A stretch of 64,000 nucleotides of DNA from Phoronis australis (taxonomy: Eukaryota; Phoronida; Phoronidae): assembly GCA_002633005.1 (NCBI GenBank), contig NMRA01000227.1, positions 105,571 through 169,570 on the forward strand, written 5' to 3'. Made by a program: the position numbers and the translations under genes. The first letter of the stretch is position 1; each line of letters opens with the position of its first letter. Under the pieces are notes generated by a model. It was not told where the DNA came from. It saw only the letters and a list, made by a program, of their open reading frames with translations, and ran no database searches. Below, piece by piece: positions 14,200 to 26,100 of the stretch.

Positions 14200-17100
14200 G
14201 AAGCAGCATCAGCAGCAGCATCAGCAGCAGCATAAGCATCAGCAGCAGCAGCAGCAGCATCAGCAGCAGCATCAGCAGCAGCAGCAGAAGCAGCAGCAAC
14301 GTCAAGCGAATTAAATTACTTGAATTAAAACAAATGAATACGTCACAATAAACATTTCATTAGAGTTGCCAAATAAGAACGCTATTTTTGTAATGTGTTC
14401 GCTCAACAACAAATTAAAGTAAAGAATGTCCAGCATCTCTATTAGTAACAACAACAGCACTGTAAAAATCCTAATTTCCAAGTTCTGACCACACTGAACG
14501 TGTTAAAAACACAATAACCCATTCTTAATGCAGGCAGTGCATGTATATAGTTTCCCAATTTTCCTAGAGATGGCGTTCTCAACCACCTAGTGCCTCAGTT
14601 ATATTTTTAGGGCGTTGTCTCGGGGTTAAGTCATGATTTAAGCAACCCCCCTTTCGATACTATTATTTCCATTGGTTGTGTAAGTTGAGATACTGTCTGG
14701 GCAAATCAGCTTTCTAGGTTTTCGCGGAGTATTTAAACGTCCGAACAAGCACCAGTTGCCTTATTCTCTCCTGGATTGTCATATGTATTGTATGTTGATT
14801 ACCAGACTGTTTTGAGGCAAACGCTGTAAGTATACATTTGTTTATCGTTCAACGTTAGATACCGATGTTTTGGATAGCTGTGCATTTGTAGTTTGCGTTT
14901 TGTCAGCTGTAGACTGGACTATTATTATGCAGACCTAGACATGCCGTTACGTTGCAACCATTGTGCTTTTTGGTAGTCAATTATTATGTTTACAGATTTC
15001 TTGTTGTATTCATATTTCTATTTTGTGAACTAGTTTTGCAAAGTGCTACAACAGTTGTCTATACGAGTTGTACTGCCTTGGAACTTTAGGGGTTTATTCC
15101 GCCATGTTTTTTCCTGAGTTTGTATTTCCTCAAGTGCAGTTTCCGTTAGACGTTAATTGAACATTACGTAGAAGGTGTAACGATATCGTGGTGGTTGCAT
15201 AATACTAATGGTAAAGTTTAGACTTAGTAACTTAGACTGTTTTTTGTAAACGTTTCAGATAACCGATATGAAAACCGATACAATACGATGTATCAACGAT
15301 AAACGACGAACGTAATAAAGTATATCGAGTTGTAGACGCCTCTTTCTCTATTGCATCAACGTTTGAGCAGCAATACCCATGGTAAGTATTTAGCTGTTCA
15401 CTTTCATCCTACACCTGCTGATGTCGAAAGTTTACGTGAGATCTATGAACAATACTGCGCATTACTACAGACTACACACGAGATAAAGTAATTACAAGCA
15501 ACCCATTTTTGTTAAAAACTTCCGTTGCACAGAGGAACCCTTACTAAGGATATTACAAAGCTATTTTAGTGAAGTTGTAGAGATTCTCTCAAAGTAACTA
15601 CGGAGACTTACTGAAATTCATCATTAGTGGTGCTGGCTGCAAATCTAAATTTAGTCATATAGGCCAGGTTGGCCAGCCAGTTAGGGATGTCAGCCTTGAC
15701 CACAAGGAACACCAAAATGGGCAACAGGTCATCAGAGGTCATGGCTTGGTCAGCATCTGAAATGGATAAGGGCCAAGTGGTGAGACAAACCTGTCAGGAC
15801 ATTGTGTGTTCTTCTGGTAAAGGAAGAGAAAAACATTTGATCTGGAGACTGTTCTAGCTTGCAGGACACCAAGAATTCCTTCCAGATAGAAGAAATTGAC
15901 ATGAAAAGAAATTGTTGCCAGTACAAAAACTTTTGACTGTGTATAAATATTATATTACATTATTTCTCATTACTACAAAGTACAAGGTGCAGACTCAATG
16001 GCAACTTACTACAAGTGCCATCTGTTGTCAGTGACTGTGTTAAAGTACTGATGACTCTCTTTAGGCAGGACAGTTTACCAAGTGGCGTGGAGTAACGTAT
16101 AAGGAAGCCCAACTCTGTACGAGCCTTCGGGATTGTCCTCCTAGAAAATAATTTGATATTTTGTAACTCAAAGATACCGGCCAGTGCACAGTAAATGCAA
16201 CTTTACGTTAATATACACATGTACAATGAAGGTAACTCAAAGATGCTAGGAACCAACCCTTGATAAGAAGCCTAGTTTTGATTTACTTTAGATTTACTGC
16301 TATCAAACTGACTTATTCCTAACTCTGATAAAAAGCATCTGGCCTTAGAAGAACTGACAGTTCCTTAGTGATTAAGGCCATGCTGGGCTCATGAACTAAG
16401 TCATCAGGCCATGCTGGGCTCATGAACTAAGTCACCAGGCCATGCTGGGCTCATGAACTAAGTCACCAGGCAATGCTGGACTCATGAACTAAGTCACCAG
16501 GCAATGCTGGGCTCATGAACTAAGTCACCAGGCAATGCTGGGCTCATGAACTAAGTCACCAGGCCATGCTGGGCTCATATACTAAGTCACCAGGCCATGC
16601 TGGGCTCATGACCTAAGTCACCAGGCCATGCTGGACTCATAAACTAAGCCCCCAGGCCATGCTGGACTCATAAACTAAGTCACCAGGCTACGCTGGACTA
16701 AGTCACCAGGCCATGCTGGACTCATAAACTAAGTCACCAAGCCATGCTGGACTCATGAACTAAGCCACCAGGCCATACTGGACTCATAAACTAAGTCACC
16801 AGGCCATGCTGGACTCATAAACTAAGTCACCAGGCCATGCTGGGCTCATGAACTAAGCCACCAGGCCATGCTGGACTCATAAACTAAGTCACCAGGCCAT
16901 GCTGGGCTCATATACTAAGTCACCAGGCCATGCTGGGCTCATAAACTAAGTCACCAGACCACGCCGGACTCATAAACTAAGTCACCAGGCCATGCTGGAT
17001 TCATGAACTAAGTCACCAGGCCATGCTGGACTCCTAAACTAAGTCACCAGGCCAGACCAACTTGATGAATCTGGTCTCACAATAACAAGCTGTCACACCT

Positions 17101-20100
17101 TCACAAGCTCAGAAATCAATTCTAATCTGAATAGAGAGGATGTGCTTTTAAAAAAGTAAGTGGTCTCAATAGTTAGCTTTCTGATACAAAGCAGACCAGC
17201 TTTAAAATTTTGTTTTGTTTGAATTTTAAAGAGCTCCGTAATGCGAAAAACAGACTAGACTAAGTTGCATTATTTAAAGTGGTTCTCTGCCACTGAAACG
17301 TAATTCTACCTATTTAATAAATATTTTTGCAGTTTGTTCGTAAAAATTTGAATTTTTATTGATGCCAAAGCATTTGTCTTTTAGTTTTGAATTTCAAAAA
17401 GGCCTGTCAAGTGCTTGTCACTTCATCAATTTCTTCCCTCAAGGCAAAGCACATCTCGTTATTTGGCATGGCAAGACATTGATCTAGCACATTTCCCTTA
17501 CATGTACAATGTGACCTTTGACCTTTGATGCACACAAAACAGAGGCAACTTCAAGCAGCAACAACTTCTATTAAGAGGTAATAGAAGTTAGTGCTAACTG
17601 TTTAAAATTAGTTACAAAGGTATCAAAGTACTCATTGCACACGTCATTGTTTTTAGGAAATCGCTTGCTTCACTGGCGTGTCTCATACTGTGCTGTTGAC
17701 CTGATTTGGACTGCAATCACATATCAAAATCTGTCGTTAATATCCATCTTGATAATCAGCTGTTTTTTGACTGACTGTGAGCGCATTTGTGCATTTATCA
17801 AAAATAGGAGGGACATTAGAAACACAGTAGTGACTACAGTTTTTCTTAGTGCACATTTCAAAAATCAGGAAACTCCTTCAAATGGGAAAGTGAATAACTG
17901 TAGTCGCTGTTGCATGATGGTACTTTCGTCAGGAATAGTTTAAAAGATAACTTTGACGAGCTTTAGCATTCCATGCCTCTTTAACTGCTCAAGAACATAT
18001 TAATTTTTAGGGAAAACAAGATCAGAATGCACAGAATCATTAAAGCAATATTTGAGCTCTTGGTGTAGAGCAGCAGAGGAGCATATAAAGATCTCAAGAT
18101 TTCATTTTTAAATGTTATGATTATTATATTTATTGCACAAAACACATTGAACTGCAGTTAACAAGCACATAAACAACAAGGCATTGTATCTAGGTTGGAG
18201 AAATAATCTAGTTTAGGTAATTAAAATAAAAGTCAAGTGTAACTCACAATATATACAAATGAACTACATTGATGATGGACTGATTCATTGTGATCAATAA
18301 TTTAACACATGTCTATGGATAAATGAGACACAGGGAATTTAGGCCAGTCAGTATTAGACCTGATGAGCAACAAACATCATTCAAAGTAGTCAAGAGCACC
18401 CTAATATAAAAAGAAATTAGTTTATCATGGAAATGATCAAGATTAAGATTGCAGCTAACAAAAATCTTATTTTATATCTAGCCTAGTGGAGGAGCTCAAA
18501 GATAGTTATATGTACAACGCGAGTACAACGCGAGTACAATGTGAGTACAACGTGAGTACAATGTGAGTACAACTGAGTATATGGAAGTGGAAGCTCCTTT
18601 CAGCTTCACTGAGTATAAAGTTAAATATGGCCGTCCAAATTTGTGTAACTTTGACATTTTAACTACATATCGCTTCCTTTAACTAAATGCCATCATCGTC
18701 GCAATCATCGCATATTAGTTCAATCATAAAACAATGAAGGATAAAAAATGAACATTTAGTGAAACGCAAACTTACTTGAACTCAGGGCGGATGTTGAGTT
18801 CTTTAAACTGTAGATCGGCAAGATTTCGGTTGACTTTGTTAAATGACGCATCTTGCTTGGCATAGTACGTGCATATGCCCTTAAAAACTTTCTTGTAAAC
18901 AAAATGGAGTACATAGGTCTGAAAATAAGTTACGATAAAATACAAATTAAAGGAAGAAAGCAGAACAACACAATTAGACTTTACTTCCCCAACCCATTGA
19001 AACAAAAAGACCACTCCACTAACACAATGATTTAAACATAACAACCGGTCAATTGGTCTCACACAGAGGTTAAGTATTGTTATCTCACAGTGTATACACT
19101 TGGTGTCGACACAAATTTAGTAAAACACAACAACCGGTCAACTGGTCTTGTGCAGAGGTCAGAGTTAATGATTGACCTGTCACAGTGTATACAGTTGGTG
19201 AAAGAGAAAATACTGGTTCTAAGACACTTTGAAACATTGCTGTGAGTTCCTTAATAGCTGTGAGATTCTAGTGTGCAGAATGCCATCATTATATACCTCT
19301 ACTGCCACTTTTATCTTGTCCATGTAAGCCTTGTTATGTCGTGCATTGGCTTTCTGAGAAGAAAGAACAAATTAAAGTAGCCACATCAATGCTGCAATGT
19401 TCAAACGTTGAACAGTGAAAATGACTGGAATTATCGACAGTAATACATCAATGAATAGTCAAGATTGTGCGAGTGTCACGTTTAGTGTTCAACATGTTCA
19501 TTAACAGAAAGAGACACAGGTGTCTATGAGGACCTGGACAATTTCTTTACGAAATTAATTCAAAGAAAAAAATAGTAAAAATAACAAGAAATGTGGACTT
19601 GTCTGAAATGCTAATGCACAACGTGCGACTCCCAATAGCAGAGATTTCCAAAAAAATTGTAAAAGGAAAGAGAACCAGAAGGGCCCTCTTGTAAACTAGG
19701 TCCAAAAAAGCACACCTGGATAGTCTTTAGGGATTGCATTGCATGTCTGGCACATGCATACAAAATATGGGAATGATATCATTATTAATTAAAAGGGTAG
19801 TTAAAAGCTAATAATTTCAAGTCTTATCCAAAAGTCCCAAAATGTTTTCACTCATAAAACGATATAATGTCCCTTTAATACAACTTTCTTCTAAGAGAAG
19901 CAATGCAAGCTCTTCTCAGGTCCAACATCATCTCTGGAAAAATTGGAGGGCTCTATTGGAAGTCCCTGGTACACTTATGGTACTCCTATAAGATGCCTGA
20001 ACAAAACATTAGTTGTTTGCCTCAGTCTGTTGTCTAAAGCAATTGTACAAACCTCGTCCACATGTCACACACAGTGAAAAGCAGAGGAAGAATTGTGTGA

Positions 20101-23100
20101 GCATTTGGCATATATGCATATTATTAAGTTTTCACTAAGTTTCATAATACTTTCACATTCACCCTTAAAAGCAATTCTACAAGGAAATTTTTGAAGTTTT
20201 GGTGAAAAACTTACTAAATAAGAATCTTTCATTACAATTTGGACGGCTTTGGTGAACAGAGTTTGAGTAGCATCCTGTAAAAAGTGAATGAAAATGAGAC
20301 AAGTGCCTTCACTGTACAAATATTAGTTCACACATTAATGTGAACTTAGTTGTGACACTAGATACTGCATTAGAATCACTCCACACAGAATATGATACTA
20401 AATAGTTTTACAAACTCTTGTTAAACACAAAGTGGGGACCAGTTGTCATGGTGCCACTTGCTTCACTGAAGCCACATTTACACCAACATCAGATCACAAA
20501 CTGGATCAGCACCAGTCAAGTACACCAAGACTGTCTGCGCATGCTCGCATAAACAATAGCGAACGTCCAAACCACATGGAATGCTAGCAAACCACCCGTA
20601 TATACACTATTGCGCAAGTGTAACAGAGATGATCCCTCCTATCTTGCCCCAGTTTGTGTTCAGACGAGTAGTCAAAACTGAAGCAACCCATTGAGTGCAA
20701 GTTGCTCTCCTTCTCATACCGGTATCAAAAATGGCCGCTCAACAAATTTCGTGTCAGTCGTCTTTACACAAACACTTGCACTTGATCAACTGTTCCATTT
20801 TAGTTGCTATGCAACAACCGTCTACCATGTAAATGTGGCTTGAGTGTATCAGTATTACAAAAACTGGTAATTTTGTGCAATCAGAAACTGTAAAATACAC
20901 TGTCTTTTAATTATTGTACTTGTCTAAGGGTTATGAAGGACCTTGTCTAAGGGTTATGAAGGACCTTCTCTAAGGGTTATGAAGGACCTTGTCTAAGTGT
21001 TATGAAGGACCTTGTCTAAGGGTTATGAAGGACCTTGTCTAAGGATTATGAAGGACCTTGTCTAAGGATTATGAAGGACCTTGTCTAAGTGTTATGAAGG
21101 GTCCATGTGTCTGTGTATGCAATAGCCAACTGTACATTTTAACTCAGTAAAAGTTTATGTTTTTTGAAAGTAAAAAGCCTGTAACATTTCATTTTTGACT
21201 TCAAACCAATCACTTATTAATTGGGTCACATGATCATGTATTTTTAGTAAAATTTAGCAAAAAGGAAAGGTATCAATAACAGGACCAACTTTTGTTCGAT
21301 ATACGCAAGATGAAATCTCAAAAACACTGTTACAGTTATCTCAATTATCATTTCATTTTCATTCTATGCAACATTTGAACTTTTTCATGAAAATGATAAA
21401 GTCCAATTTCTTGATCGCCCCTCGTGCAAAAGTGAAACTTTAAAAACAATTCCTACGGTGTTTTAGAGAACAGTGCAAACAGCATGGGGTCTGAAAGTTT
21501 CATTTGAATGTGACCAGCCATTTTTGAGAAATGATGTTCTGATCTTTGTCAAATCTGGCCATTTTTGAGACATGATGTTCTGATCTTTGTCAAATCTGGC
21601 CATTTTTCGAAGATTTCTACATAACTTAAATGGTGATACTCTAATGATCCTGTTTGTACATGTGAACAATTAATGATTAGTTACAACCGCCAACTCACAA
21701 TATGATGCCTCAGTGATGCAATGTCTGATCTGTAGTTTTTTATAAATAAATCCAAGAGTTTCGTTAACTGCTTTTGTGACTTGTCCGTGTCTGAAAGTAA
21801 AAGAACCATTAACGACTCAACAGACTTTGCATGTATGTGCAACTTACTTAGTAAGCCAGGCTACCAACTTCTCAGACGCATTTCATGGACATAGACATAG
21901 AAGGGAATAAAATATGACAAAATTATCTCTGACCATTTTCTTACATTATGGGCGACTCGAAAGTTACTGGGTGGCACAAGTAAGAGAACAGTCTTACTTG
22001 TAAATATGCATTCAAGTAGTCACGAGGGACATTCACTCCACAGGTGTATACATGCATGTAGTCACATGGGACATTCACTCCATATGTAGTCACGAGGGAC
22101 ATTCACTCCACAGGTGCATGCATGCAGGTAGTCGTGTGGGACATTCAGTCCATAAGTGTACGCATACAAGTAGTCACATGGGACATTCACTCCATATGTA
22201 GTCACGAGGGACATTCACTCCATATGTAGTCACGTGGGACATTCACTCCACAGGTGCATCCATGCAGGTAGTCGTGTGGGACATAAGTGTACGCATACAA
22301 GTAGTCACATGGGACATTCACTACACAAGTGTGTGTAAGCAGGTAGTCACATGGGACATTCAGTCCATAAGTGTACGTATGTAAGCAGTCACGTGGGACA
22401 TTCACTCAACAGGTGTATACATGCAGGTAGTCCAGCGGAACATTCACTCCATAGGTGTATACATGCAGGTAGTCATGTGGGACATTCACTACACAGTAGT
22501 CAGACATGTGGGACAAAAACACCCACATGCTTATGAACTGCTTTCTGCTTTTAATTTATTCAGATGTTGAATATTAAGTGGCCCATTACTTACATGGAAA
22601 TCAAATAAACAGCAGTTTTTAAATGAAAAACCTTGATGACAGTGAAATACGTGGAGAGGGACAGAAGTCAGTGAAAAATCAACCAAAAAGTCAGTTTGAA
22701 TAAGAGCTACAAAGACGAGCAGAAATATTGACGATAACAGCTGCAGGAAATAAAAAAATGTGAACTGTGTTTACAGGTATATACCTAAACGCATTTACAG
22801 GTATATGTACCTGAACTGTATTTACAGGTATATACTTGAACTGCGTTTACAGGTATATGTAACTGACGTGTTTACATGTTCATCAGTGGTTACATACCTC
22901 CATGTGAAGTGTTTACATGTTCATCAGTGGTTACATACCTCCATGTGAAGTGTTTACATGTTCATCAGTGGTTACATACCTCCATGTGAAGTGTTTACAA
23001 ATTCATCAGTGGTTACATACCTGCATGTGAAGTGTTTACAAGTTCATCAGTAGATACATACCTCCATGCCCAAACAACAGATCTGTGCAGTCATCAAAAG

Positions 23101-26100
23101 TTTGAAGGGTTGTGAATGGAACTGAGTTGGACGAGTCATCTAAAATTGTGAACAACAAAGAGTTACTTCAAATTTGTAATTTTATTTTATTCTATCTTTG
23201 AAAAACATTCTTGAGATTATGATTTTAGAACACAAAATAAACAAATTAAATGAGCCATAATACGGATTGAATTTCAAATTTATTTGTTAAATGAACCAAT
23301 CAACAACATTTTCAAGGTGACCACAAATTGACGTTAACACATCCAATTTTTTGTAAAAAAGCATTTAAATTATTTCACTTATTACAAAAAGTCAGATACC
23401 AAATTAACACTAACTTGAACCTCCCTCTAGTGGCATATCTAAACACAAGATGCGATAACTCTCATCTGCCAGGTTGAAGAACGTTTCCTCAAACAATATA
23501 CGCACTGTCTTCACTTCTTTGAAGCCTTCCCCACAAGTGATAGAATTGGCTTGGATGGTCACTTTCTACAATGGGAGTTTACACTGATAAGCTGAGTGTT
23601 ATACATGGGCCATGTATAGCCAGGAAACTATTATGACTGTTAGCGTATGGTTATCGATAACATGGAAACTATTAATTGTCAAGAATATTAGTGCTAGGAC
23701 ATCCGACACGAAAAGTCTTATCAAGCAATTTATGTCCTGCTTTCACTCATTTCTATGGCAACCATCTTACTTTGTTGTTTTCATTATATTTCCTACTGAA
23801 TCACCTCCTCTAACAAATTGGTGTAATTAATTTCAAGTCTACAGGCCTACCAACAGCTTTTCACAAAGAGTAGGAAAAAGGAAGAAAGTCACATCACAAA
23901 AAGTAAGAAAGGCACGTCACAAAAAAGTAGCAAAAAGCTTATTTGCAAGTTGACTTTGTGAAACTGCATTCCATAAAAACTTCAATTGGGTTATACCCCA
24001 ACATTATAACCTTGAAAGAAATTGCAATGCAAACATACATAAAAGACTGAATGAATGAAAATATGACTTTAGGTATTCATGAAATAAGGAATATCCTATT
24101 AACAACCAAAAATTATCCAAACAATTCCAGACAATTTCTATCTTCTTCCTTTATTTCAGTGGCTGAACGACACAACACAAGACCAGCTAAAAAAAAGCGG
24201 GAAAAAATGAAGTAAATAAATTATCTTTTGGTACCTATGAACAGAAACCCTCCAGCAAACAATTATTTTATGAAGCATCATCTTACCCTGAACGTCTACT
24301 GAGCTAAGTCTCACAATCATCATCTTACCCTGAACGTCTACTGAGCTAAGTCTCACAATCATCATCTTACCCCGAACGTCTACTGAGCTAAGTCTCACAA
24401 TCATCATCTTACCCCGAACGTCTACTGAGCTAAGTTTCACAATCATAATCTTACCCCGAACATCTACTGAGCTAAGTCTCACAATCATCATCTTACCCCG
24501 AACGTCTACTGAGCTAAGTCTCACAATCATCATCTTACCCTGAACATCTACTGAGCTACAAGTCACACAAACATCACGTTACCCCGAATGTCCACAGCCA
24601 GCAATCAGCACACCGCATCTCAGTTACAATATGCTCATTGTATGTTTGTATAATTTACTACATATATTCAAAAAGAAACTACAGAGTCAAAATAACCAAA
24701 ACAGTGAAATAACTACTTAACTGATAGTTTCTTTATAAGCGTAATAAGGGTCTTTTAACATACTTTAAAGTTACCTTATTACTCAGTGTCCTGTAACATT
24801 CATCCTCATCACTTGCTTGGAGAATGTGATTCATGAAGTCCTCATCATCGTAACTGTACTTGCCTAATGATGACGTACAAGGGACACAAATCTAGAAAAA
24901 AAGGACGATTCATGAGAAGAAAAACAAAGTAATTTTCAAAAACTTCACAATTACCTACCTTCAATAAATCATAATCATAACATGTTCACACTTGGCCATG
25001 CTAGGGAGACATGTCGCCAGGGGGACATGTCACTAGTTGTTTTACTTTGCATTCTTGTATGGTCATGTAGGGTCTTATCAACAAGTCTGCGCACTCAGTC
25101 AAATATTAAGAAAACCAAAGAAATTAACTCCACGAAAATGTATGTTGTCTGAAATTAAAAAGCCTGTGGATTTTGATTTTTAACGAAATACCAAACTTCA
25201 GGAAAAACAAAACGGTTCAGAAGCGCCATCATCAACAAAGGCAAATGTTTTTTAGAACATCACTTCATTATTCAAAGGACCCAAATTTTGAGTTTTGCAT
25301 AAACATCAAAGAGTGCCGTTTCTAATGACGTAATGCAAAAGACGAACATTTTGAAAACAACTCCCAACAGCGTTTTGGAGAACAACACAAAAAGCATAGT
25401 ACAGTAAAACTCACAGAGTCAGTTTCAAGAGAAATGTGCGATTTCAAGCATGAATAGTGAAATCCGAAAGAAGAGTCCATGAACTATCAGAACCGTAATG
25501 CTGAACTTTGTGCAAGATACGTGAAAATCTGACTTATGCACGACTGGCTTACGCAAATTTTACTGTATCTGAAAGTTTTGACATGAACCCATTCAGCCAT
25601 TTCTGAGATATGTTGATATGTTCCAAATAAACTAATTTGTATTTTTTGTATTTCCCTACATAACCTCAACTATTTGCATTTCAAGCATTACATTAAGATG
25701 AAACTGATTTAATCATGCACACAAGCTGTATCTAGACAACATAATCAGTGGCGGATCTAGGATATCATAAGGGGGGCCCCAAAATTAGCATGGGCGCACC
25801 CACCCTAAAATATAGGGAGACCGTCCGGATTTTCGAAGATGTGGACTAAAAAAATAAAATAAAAAACAGGAAACTGGTTGCACAAAAGCACGCATTTTTA
25901 AATTTTATTTCAGCCACATGTTTAGTTAATAAACTCAACATTTCCTCGCGCTCTAGCTGTTTTATTTTTTTCCGCCTATGATACGCTATTTTATTTTTTC
26001 TGCCTATGATACTCGTGATCCAAACCATTCTTTTAAATTTTTTGGGATGCTCAACGGTAGTCAGTGCATGTGTGCTAATTTTGCTTGCTAGTGAAATTAC

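Noticed and set aside
14075-14314. 79-codon Gln/His-rich open frame and its polySer and polyLeu counterparts
   Set aside because: Products of a CAG-rich array inside an ANKRD27 intron; all frames open for the same trivial reason.
14575-15363. Solo LTR
   Set aside because: No TG...CA ends with a matching target duplication could be found, so listed only as an unassigned island.
16004-16016. Alternative donor GTAGTA for ANKRD27 exon 9
   Set aside because: It gives the wrong phase into exon 10; GTAAGT five bases later keeps the VPS9 frame.
24156-24566. 136-codon minus-strand frame of 14-residue repeats
   Set aside because: The 42-bp period keeps the frame open. It sits in an intron with no homologous sequence in VARP between exons 2 and 3.
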